This document shows positions 1 to 6,443 of a stretch of 8,544 nucleotides of DNA, piece by piece. The stretch comes from Candidatus Proendomicrobium guianensium (GTDB taxonomy: Bacteria > Elusimicrobiota > Endomicrobiia > Endomicrobiales > Endomicrobiaceae): assembly GCA_009785775.1 (NCBI GenBank), contig WQVR01000025.1, positions 1 through 8,544 on the forward strand, written 5' to 3'. The position numbers were made by a program, and so were the translations under genes. The notes under the pieces were generated by a model. That model saw only the letters and a list, made by a program, of their open reading frames with translations, ran no database searches and had not been told where the DNA came from. Numbering within the stretch: the first letter of the stretch is position 1; every line of letters begins with the position of its first letter.

Positions 1-192
1 GGTAACGCTGAATTTTGGATACATAAAGATATTGCTGTTTCTTATATGAACACGCACGACATCCAAAATGCCGAGAAATACTTTATCCGCGCTCAAAATA
101 GCGCGATGGCAGCAGGTAATGAAGAAGTTGCTGACTTTTGCCGTAAAGAACGTGAGGCTTTGGCAAGCAAAACTTCGGGTGGGCTAGCATGA
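1..192 (+). CDS. C-terminal end of a TPR-like helical repeat protein (5' end outside window)
   Basis: The first reading frame is open from base 1 to the TGA at 190-192 and gives the last 63 residues of a protein that begins upstream. The visible part is helical and looks like one tetratricopeptide repeat: an A helix around residues 4-17 (AEFWIHKDIAVSYM) and a B helix around 20-35 containing the TPR-like pattern A24-x2-Y27-x3-A31. A further helix rich in charged residues and a short Gly/Ser tail follow. TPR proteins serve as protein-protein interaction scaffolds; the partner cannot be told from this fragment. The stop overlaps the start of the radical SAM gene by four bases (ATGA, 189-192), so the two are probably translationally coupled in one operon. 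The repeat assignment is moderately supported because only one unit is visible; that this is the end of a real gene is well supported by the frame and the overlap. Confidence 0.72.
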   Translation, partial: GNAEFWIHKDIAVSYMNTHDIQNAEKYFIRAQNSAMAAGNEEVADFCRKEREALASKTSGGLA

Positions 193-1493
193 AAATAGCC
201 TGTGTGTATATACGGGACGATAAGTATGTGTTTAGGTCAATGCGACACGATCCGTCCACGGAAACGCCGCTTGGCATGGCGTATATTTCTGCGGCATTAA
301 AAAGCGCAGGGCATGATACTGAAGTTTTTACAGTTAGTAGTCAGGCAAATATAAAAAAGATTTTTTACAATGTTGCCCGCTACGGGCTCTTTGCCGTTTC
401 TGTAGCGGCGTTTTCAGACTGGCGCCTTTCGGCGCATTTTGCAAAACAGGCAAAAAAAAATTTTCCCAATGCCAAAATAATATTGGGTGGCATTTGCGTA
501 ACATTAATGCCGGATGAAATTTTTGCAGATGAAAATATAGACGCTATATGTATAGGCGAAGGCGAGGCGGTGGTCGCCCGCTATGCCGAGATGGTTGCAA
601 ATAACAAATATGAAGCAATAAGTGGTCTTTGGATAAAAACCCCAAACGGAGTTTTAAAAAGTAGCAACGTGGCCGTTATAGCAAACTTAGATACATTGCC
701 CTATCCCGACAGAGAAGGTTTTTCAAAAAGTAAGGATACGGACTTGAAGCCCCTTAGGGGCAATAAAGACGGCTACTACAAAATAACACTTACCCGCGGT
801 TGTAAGGGAAAGTGTATTTACTGTGCTACGGGGGCGCTCAGTGGAGAGTTGAGGTACCGTAGCCCTGAAAGTGTTTTAGGCGAAGTTAAATATTTAAAAG
901 ACAAATACGGTAAAGTTAACGCGGTTTTTCTTGAAGCTGAAACCTTTTTAGACATTGAAAAACTAAAGCAACTTTGTTGCCTTTTAAAAGAGTATAACGA
1001 AAGTTTAGACAAGAAAATAAATTTTAAACTTCGCATAAATTTTGCGCCCAGTTTTTTAGATGATGATATTATAACCTGCCTTAGGCAGGCGAATGTAGAT
1101 TTTTTGGTTTTCGGGGTTGAGTCGGGCTGCTTGCAAATGCGGAAGTTTTTAAAAAGGCCGCATTATACTAATGAACAGATAGTAGAATTTTGTGCGCGGC
1201 TTTCTAAAGCGGGTATAAAGCCGCATGTTAATATTATGTACTGTCACCCTTTTGAAACGGCAAAAAGTTTCAAAGAAACTTTAAATTTTTTAAAGGCGGC
1301 GCGTCCTGACAGTTTTTCTTTAAGCCGTCTTACGCCAATGCCGGGCACGGAACTGTACGCAATGAAGTATAAAAAGAAATGGTTTTCGCCTTTAGATTTT
1401 TTAAGGGTCTATACGCTAAGGCTTAGGGTGTATTTGTCTTACAAAAGTTTTCGCCAAACAATAAATTTAATGTTAGAGCCTTTTTTCAGATAA
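189..1493 (+). CDS. Radical SAM protein with N-terminal cobalamin (B12)-binding-like domain
   Basis: This 434-residue protein has the two-domain layout of class B (B12-dependent) radical SAM enzymes. Residues 1-135 resemble the B12-binding Rossmann fold: the TPLGMAYISAAL segment (26-37), strand then GG at 99-101, and the GEGE signature at 123-126. The usual DxHxxG cobalamin-ligand motif is not seen, which is common in this class. The radical SAM core starts at about residue 197 with LTRGC and the CxxxCxxC cluster motif at Cys205, Cys209 and Cys212, which binds a [4Fe-4S] cluster and S-adenosylmethionine. FGVESG at 308-313 is the typical fourth or fifth strand motif of the barrel. Relatives include methyltransferases, BchE-like cyclases and many uncharacterised proteins, so the substrate cannot be named. 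The ATG at 189 overlaps the upstream TPR-like gene stop, with only a weak G-rich stretch as ribosome site, which fits translational coupling. The gene ends 30 bp before gyrA. Confidence 0.9.
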   Translation: MKIACVYIRDDKYVFRSMRHDPSTETPLGMAYISAALKSAGHDTEVFTVSSQANIKKIFYNVARYGLFAVSVAAFSDWRLSAHFAKQAKKNFPNAKIILGGICVTLMPDEIFADENIDAICIGEGEAVVARYAEMVANNKYEAISGLWIKTPNGVLKSSNVAVIANLDTLPYPDREGFSKSKDTDLKPLRGNKDGYYKITLTRGCKGKCIYCATGALSGELRYRSPESVLGEVKYLKDKYGKVNAVFLEAETFLDIEKLKQLCCLLKEYNESLDKKINFKLRINFAPSFLDDDIITCLRQANVDFLVFGVESGCLQMRKFLKRPHYTNEQIVEFCARLSKAGIKPHVNIMYCHPFETAKSFKETLNFLKAARPDSFSLSRLTPMPGTELYAMKYKKKWFSPLDFLRVYTLRLRVYLSYKSFRQTINLMLEPFFR

Positions 1494-1514
1494 TTATTAA
1501 AAGATAAATTATAA

Positions 1515-1518
1515 GAGG
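1515..1518 (+). promoter_or_regulatory. Ribosome binding site of gyrA
   Basis: GAGG (within AAGAGGT, 1513-1519) lies 5 bases before the ATG at 1524 and supports that start. The 30-bp AT-rich gap between the radical SAM gene and gyrA shows no convincing -35/-10 pair, so gyrA may be read through from the upstream operon or use a promoter inside the preceding gene. Confidence 0.75.
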
Positions 1519-1523
1519 TAACC

Positions 1524-4049
1524 ATGCCAGAAGACAAAAACAAAGTTAAAGAAACGCAGGAAGTTTTAGACCCGAATGTGGGCGCAAGAAATATTGAAGA
1601 CGAAATGCGCACGTCTTACATAGACTATGCCATGAGTGTTATTGTCGGTCGTGCCTTGCCCGACGTGCGCGACGGCTTAAAACCCGTGCACAGAAGAATT
1701 TTATACTCTATGAAAGAAATGGGTTTAAAGCATAATACCGCTTATAAAAAATCTGCACGTGTAGTGGGCGACGTTTTGGGTAAATATCACCCCCACGGCG
1801 ACACGGCTGTTTATGACGCAATGGTAAGAATGTCGCAAGATTTTTCACTGCGTTATCCGCTTGTAGACGGTCAAGGCAACTTCGGAAGTATAGACGGAGA
1901 TTCAGCCGCGGCAATGCGTTATACCGAAGCCCGCTTGGACTCTATAGCCGATGAAATGCTTTCAGACTTAGACAAAAACACGGTAGACTTTACCCCTAAT
2001 TACGACGGCTCGCTGGAAGAGCCCGTAATACTTCCCTCAAAACTTCCTACGCTTTTAATTAATGGTTCTAACGGAATAGCGGTGGGTATGGCAACAAATA
2101 TTCCCACGCATAATTTGTCTGAAATTGTGGACGCTTCTATTGCAATTATAGATGACCCTGAAATAGAAATGGCAGCGATATCTAAAATAATTAAAGGGCC
2201 GGATTTTCCCACGGCAGGCATAATACTTGGCAAGTCTGGCATTAAAGATTATATGGAAACAGGGCGCGGTTCAGTCCGTATGCGCGCTAAAGCTGAAATA
2301 GAGGAATTTAAAAACGGTCGCGAAGCCATAATAGTAAACGAAATACCCTATCAGGTAAACAAAGCAAACCTTATTACCGCTATAGCAGACCTCGTGCGTG
2401 ATAAAAAATTAGACGGCATTTCAGACCTTCGTGATGAGTCTGACCGCGATGGTATAAGAGTTGTAATAGAAATTAAGCGCGATGCTAATGCACAAGTTGT
2501 ACTAAATCAGCTATACAAGCACACGCAAATGCAAACGTCATTTGGCGTAATAATGTTAGCGCTCGTAAACAATAAACCTAAAGTAATGAATATTAAAGAA
2601 GTAATAGGACACTTCTTAGAGCACAGAAAAGTTGTTATAACGCGCCGCACCAAGTTTGAACTTCAAAAGGCCGAAAACAGGGCGCACATTTTAGAAGGCT
2701 TAAAAATTGCGTTGGATAACCTAGACGCGGTAATAAAAACTATTAAAGACTCGGCCGATACAGACTCGGCACGCACAAGCTTAATGTCTAAATTTAAGCT
2801 TTCAAAACTGCAAGCACAAGCAATACTCGACATGAAGCTTCAAAGCTTGTCGGGTCTTGAGCGCAAAAAAATTGACGACGAATACTTAGAACTTTTAAAA
2901 CTTATAGAGCGTTTAAAATCTATTCTTGCTGATTCTAAAAAAATAGACGCAATTATTAAAGAAGAACTTATCTCCCTTAAAGAAAAGCACGGCGACGCCC
3001 GCCGCACAAAAATTCAAGCGGCTGAGGCAGACTTTAATATTGAAGATTTAATACAGGAAGAAGAAGTTGTAATTACCATGTCGCATGCGGGCTATATTAA
3101 ACGCATACCCGCCGACACTTACAAAGCACAGCACCGCGGCGGGCGCGGTATTGCAGGCATGACGACAAAAGAAGAAGATTTTGTAGAAAATATGTTTACA
3201 ACAAGTAGCCACGCGTACATGCTATTCTTTACATCGCGCGGAAGGTTGTATTGGTTAAGGGCATACGAAATACCCGAAGGCGCGCGCACCTCTAAAGGCA
3301 AAGCGATAGTAAACTTATTGCAATTGCAAGGCACGGAAGAAAAAATCACCGCGGCAATTCCAATAAAATCGCTAAACCCTAAAGAAATTAAAGACGAATA
3401 TTTATTAATGTGCACACGTAACGGCACCATTAAAAAAATAGCGTTAAGTGAATTTTCAAACCCCCGCAAAGGCGGTATAATAGCTATAAAGTTAGATGAC
3501 GGTGATATTCTAAGCGAAGTAAAAGCAATAAATAAAAACCCTGAAGTAGTTATTGCTACCAAGCAGGGCATAGCTATAAGATTTAAAGAAGCAGATGTTC
3601 GCGCAATTGGGCGCGCCGGTATGGGCGTGCGGGGCATAGACCTTGAAAAAGGCGACGAGGTTGTAGGTATGGAAGTGTTTTCAGAGGGAGATATTTTCTT
3701 ATCAGTTTCTGAAAACGGCTACGGCAAACGCACGGAAGTAGGCAAATACCGTCTGCAGCGCCGTAGCGGCAAAGGTGTTATAAACATGCAAACCACCGAA
3801 CGTAACGGTGTGGTTGTAGGCATAAAAAAAGCTAATGCGGGCGAAGAAGTAATGATTATGACACAAAACGGCATTACTATACGTATGCGCGTTGAAAGCA
3901 TTTCTGTTATCGGGCGCAATGTGCAAGGCGTAAGGCTTGTTCGCCTTGAAGACGGCGATAAAGTTGCCGCAGTTGCCTCGGTTGTTAAAGAAGACGGCGA
4001 AGAAAGCCAAGCCCAAGATGCTGTAGAAACCGCAACAGATAAAGAATAG
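1524..4049 (+). CDS. gyrA: DNA gyrase subunit A
   Basis: GyrA is the DNA cleavage and rejoining subunit of gyrase; with GyrB it forms the A2B2 enzyme that introduces negative supercoils using ATP. The 841-residue length is normal. The N-terminal winged-helix and tower region is complete: residues 30-55 (SYIDYAMSVIVGRALPDVRD), the HPHGD segment at 89-93, and the catalytic Arg132-Tyr133 in AMRYTEARL. At the positions matching E. coli quinolone-resistance residues 83 and 87 it has Thr94 and Asp98. A coiled-coil region lies near 370-490. The C-terminal beta-pinwheel begins near 515 and carries the GyrA box QHRGGRG at 536-542, the residues needed for DNA wrapping. That box separates GyrA from the topoisomerase IV subunit ParC. 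Repeated blade motifs such as GRAGMGVRGI (696-705) and GRNVQGVRLV (797-806) follow, then an acidic tail. No gyrB is adjacent. A strong hairpin lies just after the TAG stop. Confidence 0.98.
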   Translation: MPEDKNKVKETQEVLDPNVGARNIEDEMRTSYIDYAMSVIVGRALPDVRDGLKPVHRRILYSMKEMGLKHNTAYKKSARVVGDVLGKYHPHGDTAVYDAMVRMSQDFSLRYPLVDGQGNFGSIDGDSAAAMRYTEARLDSIADEMLSDLDKNTVDFTPNYDGSLEEPVILPSKLPTLLINGSNGIAVGMATNIPTHNLSEIVDASIAIIDDPEIEMAAISKIIKGPDFPTAGIILGKSGIKDYMETGRGSVRMRAKAEIEEFKNGREAIIVNEIPYQVNKANLITAIADLVRDKKLDGISDLRDESDRDGIRVVIEIKRDANAQVVLNQLYKHTQMQTSFGVIMLALVNNKPKVMNIKEVIGHFLEHRKVVITRRTKFELQKAENRAHILEGLKIALDNLDAVIKTIKDSADTDSARTSLMSKFKLSKLQAQAILDMKLQSLSGLERKKIDDEYLELLKLIERLKSILADSKKIDAIIKEELISLKEKHGDARRTKIQAAEADFNIEDLIQEEEVVITMSHAGYIKRIPADTYKAQHRGGRGIAGMTTKEEDFVENMFTTSSHAYMLFFTSRGRLYWLRAYEIPEGARTSKGKAIVNLLQLQGTEEKITAAIPIKSLNPKEIKDEYLLMCTRNGTIKKIALSEFSNPRKGGIIAIKLDDGDILSEVKAINKNPEVVIATKQGIAIRFKEADVRAIGRAGMGVRGIDLEKGDEVVGMEVFSEGDIFLSVSENGYGKRTEVGKYRLQRRSGKGVINMQTTERNGVVVGIKKANAGEEVMIMTQNGITIRMRVESISVIGRNVQGVRLVRLEDGDKVAAVASVVKEDGEESQAQDAVETATDKE

Positions 4050-4057
4050 TAGTACTG

Positions 4058-4087
4058 CGCGCGGCGGATATAAATATCCGCCGCGCG
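4058..4087 (+). terminator. Hairpin after gyrA, probable transcription terminator
   Basis: A perfect 13-bp inverted repeat (4058-4070 pairing with 4075-4087) closes a 4-base TAAA loop, with the GC-rich block CGCGCGGCGG at the stem base. It begins 8 bp after the gyrA stop codon, the usual place for an intrinsic terminator. No T-run follows the stem; instead a -35 element begins at the next base. It may therefore end transcription with help from another factor, or mainly protect the gyrA mRNA 3' end. Confidence 0.7.
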
Positions 4088-4116
4088 TTGACTGCATAAT
4101 AGATTTATTATAAAAT
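4088..4116 (+). promoter_or_regulatory. Sigma70-type promoter for tRNA-Leu
   Basis: TTGACT at 4088-4093 matches the -35 consensus at five of six bases. A 17-bp spacer leads to TAAAAT at 4111-4116, five of six bases of the -10 consensus. The predicted transcript start is near 4123, about 8 bases before the tRNA at 4131. The -35 abuts the gyrA hairpin. It is probably also the promoter of the following outer-membrane protein gene, since no other is visible between them. The assignment is by sequence match only. Confidence 0.72.
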
Positions 4117-4130
4117 GAATGTTCTAATAT

Positions 4131-4218
4131 GCCGGGGTGGTGGAATGGCAGACACGAGAGACTCAAAATCTCTAGTCGCTCACGCGGCGTGCGGGTTCAA
4201 GTCCCGCCCCCGGCACCA
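4131..4218 (+). tRNA. tRNA-Leu, anticodon CAA
   Basis: This 88-base class II tRNA folds into the full cloverleaf. The acceptor stem pairs GCCGGGG (4131-4137) with CCCCGGC (4208-4214), with discriminator A 4215 and an encoded CCA at 4216-4218. The anticodon stem AGAGA/TCTCT (4157-4161 with 4169-4173) holds the loop CTCAAAA, giving anticodon CAA at 4164-4166, which reads UUG leucine codons. The long variable arm pairs GTCGC with GCGGC (4175-4179 with 4184-4188) around a 4-base loop, as expected for tRNA-Leu. The T arm GCGGG/CCCGC (4191-4195 with 4203-4207) closes the loop TTCAAGT. A + strand frame running from 4115 through this gene is an artefact. Confidence 0.97.
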
Positions 4219-4240
4219 AGTGAAGTTGAATCTATCCTAT

Positions 4241-4245
4241 GGAGG
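4241..4245 (+). promoter_or_regulatory. Ribosome binding site deciding the GTG start of the beta-barrel gene
   Basis: GGAGG lies 7 bases before GTG 4253, ideal spacing. It places the real start downstream of the tRNA rather than at the in-frame ATG 4115, which would run the protein through the tRNA. Confidence 0.9.
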
Positions 4246-4252
4246 CATTAAA

Positions 4253-4804
4253 GTGAGAAAATTAGGATTAGCATTACTGGCAGTGGCAGTTATGGCGGGT
4301 GCATCTTTTGCGGCGCAAGGTAGCCAATTTGTTAACGTAAGGGCAAGCGCGGGCATAACCGGTGACTTGAATATTAGCGGGCAAGGTCAATCACTCGACG
4401 AATCAACGAGAGTAGGTTTTTCCGTAGCGGGCGAATATTTATTTGGCATTCATGAAATGTTCAGCATAGGCGCCGGCATAGAATATGTATTTCCTACAAA
4501 ACTTGACGATCATGACTCTAGAATTTCGTATCTTCCCATTTACTTTACTGTAAAGGCAAACCCCATAGCAACAAGGCCGGAAGTTTTCTTTCAAGCCAAT
4601 ATTGGTTGGGTAGCCAGCGCTAACTTTACTAATACTTCCGGAAGCCAAACAGGCGGTTTGTATTGGGCAATCGGTGCAGGCTATGAATTTGCCGAAAACT
4701 GGCTGGCAGGTATAATGTATAGTTCTTATGCTACTAGAGCCGGCGGCGCAGACTTTACTTTTACAAGAGTCGGCATTAACGTAGGTCATAGATTTAGAAT
4801 TTAA
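4253..4804 (+). CDS. Small outer-membrane beta-barrel protein
   Basis: The 183-residue product starts at GTG, chosen from the GGAGG site at 4241 and because a classical signal peptide begins there. Positive Arg2-Lys3 are followed by a hydrophobic core (4-15), with cleavage likely near ASFA-A (Ala20/21). The mature part alternates polar and hydrophobic residues in Gly- and aromatic-rich strands typical of 8-stranded barrels of the OmpA/OmpX/opacity type: for example VGFSVAGEYLFG, FSIGAGIEYVF, LYWAIGAGYEF and WLAGIMYSSYA. It ends in VGINVGHRFRI, a final strand like those recognised by the Bam assembly machinery. About 160 mature residues fit a small barrel without a large extra domain. It starts 34 bp after tRNA-Leu and no separate promoter is visible, so it may be read from the tRNA promoter. 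Function (structural, adhesin, small pore) cannot be told. Confidence 0.85.
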   Translation: MRKLGLALLAVAVMAGASFAAQGSQFVNVRASAGITGDLNISGQGQSLDESTRVGFSVAGEYLFGIHEMFSIGAGIEYVFPTKLDDHDSRISYLPIYFTVKANPIATRPEVFFQANIGWVASANFTNTSGSQTGGLYWAIGAGYEFAENWLAGIMYSSYATRAGGADFTFTRVGINVGHRFRI

Positions 4805-4818
4805 AATTTTGAAATTCG

Positions 4819-4854
4819 ATAGTGGCTTGCGGACACAATTCCGCAAGTCACTAT
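4819..4854 (+). terminator. Long hairpin between the barrel gene and the DUF4230 gene
   Basis: A 15-bp inverted repeat (4819-4833 with 4840-4854) with one G-U pair closes a 6-base CACAAT loop; its core is CTTGCGGA/TCCGCAAG. It starts 15 bp after the barrel gene stop, the position of an intrinsic terminator, but only two T bases and no T-run follow. It ends 23 bases before the next gene's ribosome site. Termination, mRNA 3'-end protection or partial attenuation are all possible. Confidence 0.6.
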
Positions 4855-4877
4855 TGTCGTAGCGATGTATGCAGGTC

Positions 4878-4882
4878 AAGGA
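4878..4882 (+). promoter_or_regulatory. Ribosome binding site deciding the start of the DUF4230 gene
   Basis: AAGGA lies 9 bases before ATG 4892. An in-frame ATG at 4865 lies upstream of this site and has no ribosome site of its own, so 4892 is the better start. Confidence 0.75.
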
Positions 4883-4891
4883 AGCTTGCAA

Positions 4892-5476
4892 ATGAGAACA
4901 GTACTTATAATTTTGGTTGTGGCTCTTGCTTTAGCCGTTGGCTTTATGTTTGCCCGTATACGCAGGCATTGGGCTATTGATAATATGTCGCATACTAGCG
5001 CGCATACAATAGTAAAAGAAATTATGCCCGCTTCAGAGTTTGTAAGCCTTATTTACCGTTACACAACGCTTATTTCGCACAGAGATAGTTTAAGATTCGG
5101 CGATATGGGCATACCGTTCACCGAAAACAGATTTCTTTATTCGTTCGATGGGGTTATAAGGTTTGGATTTGACGGTTCGCTTATTAATGTTACAGAAAAT
5201 GACAACATAATTACAATACAACTCCCTCCGATACGGGTTAAATCTCACACCATAAAGGAAGATTCTCTTCAGGTTTTTGACCAAACAAATAATATATTTA
5301 ACCCGATAAGGTTAGACACGCCTTTTAGGCTTAATGCCGAACGTAAAATAGAGATGGAAATGAACGCACGCACCCGCGGCATTTTTGACCAAGCTCGTCA
5401 AGAAGCCAAACGCCAATTAACAGAACTTCTCCAAGCTTTTCCTGCAATAAATAACTACACAATAGAATTTATTTAA
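4892..5476 (+). CDS. Membrane-anchored DUF4230 family protein
   Basis: The 194-residue protein has one N-terminal transmembrane helix (about residues 4-21, LIILVVALALAVGFMF), followed by Arg/Lys-rich ARIRRHW and then a soluble domain, most likely on the outer side of the inner membrane. The soluble part follows the pattern I know for DUF4230 proteins: SEFVSLIYRYTT (48-59), where relatives have an ELVT-x-x-Y segment; a strand-rich middle with IQLPPIRVKSHTI (109-121), like the family's LP-P motif; a mid-region phenylalanine; and a C-terminal helix GIFDQARQEAKRQLTELLQA (163-182) before a final strand YTIEFI. The family has no established function, and none is suggested here. It is separated from the barrel gene by a hairpin and lies 64 bp before the nucleosidase gene, which shows no promoter of its own; the two may be co-transcribed. 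The family call is by recognition of pattern, not by search. Confidence 0.8.
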   Translation: MRTVLIILVVALALAVGFMFARIRRHWAIDNMSHTSAHTIVKEIMPASEFVSLIYRYTTLISHRDSLRFGDMGIPFTENRFLYSFDGVIRFGFDGSLINVTENDNIITIQLPPIRVKSHTIKEDSLQVFDQTNNIFNPIRLDTPFRLNAERKIEMEMNARTRGIFDQARQEAKRQLTELLQAFPAINNYTIEFI

Positions 5477-5530
5477 CCATAATTAAAATTAATAATACAG
5501 CCCGCATATTAAGTTGCTTTCTACGCGAAC

Positions 5531-5535
5531 AGGAG
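5531..5535 (+). promoter_or_regulatory. Ribosome binding site deciding the start of the nucleosidase gene
   Basis: AGGAG lies 5 bases before ATG 5541. It rules out the in-frame TTG at 5514, which would put nine residues ahead of the lipoprotein signal. Confidence 0.88.
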
Positions 5536-5540
5536 TTAAA

Positions 5541-6317
5541 ATGAAAAAGTTGTTATTACTAATATCTTGCATATTTTTGTTTGCTTGCGGCAATGCCCAA
5601 AGGCACAGTTCAGAAGCACAGCGCCCGATAGGAATTATCAGCGCTATGGATTATGAAATTAAACATTTGTTGAATAATGCAGATATTATAAGGTCTGAAG
5701 AAGTGGGCGGCGTAATTTACCATATAGGGACTTTGCGCGGAAGAAACGTGGTAATTGTAAGGGCGGGCATAGGAAAAACTTTATCAGCGGCAAGTGCTGC
5801 GATACTGGCTTATAAATATAACGTAAGCCATATTATATTTACGGGCGTAGCTGGCGGCGTTGGGGAAGGCGTGGGAGTGCTTGACGTTGTAATTGCGACC
5901 GAACTTGTTACGCACGACTTTGGCACACAAGGTCCCGACGGCTTTTTTTGGAGACCCGGCCCCGGAGGAATTGAATCTATAACCGCCGCCAAAAACTATG
6001 TAAACTTAGCTTATGATATAGCTGTATCGGTTGTAGGCTCTGACAGAGTACACAGGGGAGTGGTCGCCACGGGAGACCAATTTATCGCAAGTGTAGAATT
6101 TGTATATTTTTTACGCAGGCAGTTTAATGCTTTGGCTTGCGAAATGGAAGGTTCATCAGTTGCTTTAGTAGCGCGCAAGTTTGATATACCGTTTATGGTA
6201 ATTAGAACCATGTCAGACAAAGCAGACGGCAGAGCGCTTGCGGATTTCAGGTATTTTGTGCAGACAGCGTCTGACATTTCTTCTGAAATAGTATTAGGAA
6301 TATTGGAAAATCTTTAA
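5541..6317 (+). CDS. Lipoprotein 5'-methylthioadenosine/S-adenosylhomocysteine nucleosidase
   Basis: The 258-residue product combines a lipoprotein signal with a complete MTA/SAH nucleosidase (Pfs/MtnN) domain. This family cleaves adenine from methylthioadenosine, S-adenosylhomocysteine and related nucleosides. The signal is MKK, a Leu-rich core and the lipobox L13-F-A-C16, followed by Gly17, with no Asp at +2; Cys16 would be lipidated. The enzyme domain begins at residue 30 with GIISAMDYEI. Glu39 matches catalytic Glu12 of the E. coli enzyme, Glu203 in CEMEG matches Glu174, and Asp226 in IRTMSDKAD matches Asp197, so it should be active. TGVAGG (101-106) and TGDQF (177-181) are the other family signatures. 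The usual form is cytoplasmic, about 230 residues and without a signal. Borrelia Bgp is a known exported relative. The start is set by AGGAG at 5531. Periplasmic or outer-membrane location is inferred from the signal only. Confidence 0.93.
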   Translation: MKKLLLLISCIFLFACGNAQRHSSEAQRPIGIISAMDYEIKHLLNNADIIRSEEVGGVIYHIGTLRGRNVVIVRAGIGKTLSAASAAILAYKYNVSHIIFTGVAGGVGEGVGVLDVVIATELVTHDFGTQGPDGFFWRPGPGGIESITAAKNYVNLAYDIAVSVVGSDRVHRGVVATGDQFIASVEFVYFLRRQFNALACEMEGSSVALVARKFDIPFMVIRTMSDKADGRALADFRYFVQTASDISSEIVLGILENL

Positions 6318-6328
6318 ATAGGTTTTGC

Positions 6329-6393
6329 TAAAGGCTTTATGTTTTTTCAAGCGCAGGGGAATGGCTTTAAACGGATTGCTAAAAAAGCCTTTA
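6329..6393. repeat. 10-bp inverted repeat downstream of the nucleosidase gene
   Basis: TAAAGGCTTT (6329-6338) and AAAGCCTTTA (6384-6393) are perfect inverted copies 45 bp apart. The left copy plus the next base forms an 11-base near-palindrome. The right copy lies between the predicted -35 and -10 of the next promoter, and TAAAGGC occurs a third time at 6427-6433 over the next gene's ribosome site. It could be a regulator-binding site or a weak terminator for the nucleosidase gene; chance in AT-rich DNA is also possible. Confidence 0.35.
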
Positions 6394-6404
6394 CAGACTA
6401 TAAT
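6376..6404 (+). promoter_or_regulatory. Candidate sigma70-type promoter of the large secreted protein gene
   Basis: A perfect TATAAT at 6399-6404 is preceded, after a 17-bp spacer, by TTGCTA at 6376-6381, matching the -35 consensus at four of six bases. The transcript would start near 6411 and give a leader of about 33 bases before GTG 6444. The position in the 126-bp gap between two genes supports it. Confidence 0.65.
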
Positions 6405-6428
6405 TAATGAGTGCCAATAGGGCTGTTA

Positions 6429-6438
6429 AAGGCGGTGC
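6429..6438 (+). promoter_or_regulatory. Strong ribosome binding site deciding the GTG 6444 start
   Basis: AAGGCGGTGC differs from the full anti-16S complement AAGGAGGTGA at two bases, leaving AAGG and GGTG intact. Its core ends 8 bases before GTG 6444. The in-frame GTG at 6435 overlaps this site and the one at 6411 has no site upstream, so 6444 is preferred. Confidence 0.75.
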
Positions 6439-6443
6439 CCCGA

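Noticed and set aside
1803..1817. Thr94 and Asp98 of GyrA as a possible quinolone-resistance change
   Set aside because: Thr at the position of E. coli Ser83 is a natural residue in many bacteria and Asp at 87 is the wild type; no resistance can be claimed without a reference from the same species.
3119..3637. 172-codon open frame on the minus strand, and a 154-codon one at 3702-4166
   Set aside because: Both are antisense to gyrA, whose frame is beyond doubt; the second also runs across the gyrA hairpin and the tRNA. No ribosome sites or recognisable domains.
4115..4252. In-frame ATG 4115 extension of the barrel gene by 46 residues
   Set aside because: It would translate through tRNA-Leu. 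The GGAGG site and the signal peptide both point to GTG 4253.
4439..4891. 150-codon minus-strand frame opposite the barrel gene
   Set aside because: The + strand has a clear signal peptide, ribosome site and barrel pattern; the minus frame shows no domain and crosses the 15-bp hairpin.
5477..5540. Possible promoter in the AT-rich gap before the nucleosidase gene
   Set aside because: TATTAA and TAATAC occur but no -35 lies at proper spacing, so the sequence does not support a call.
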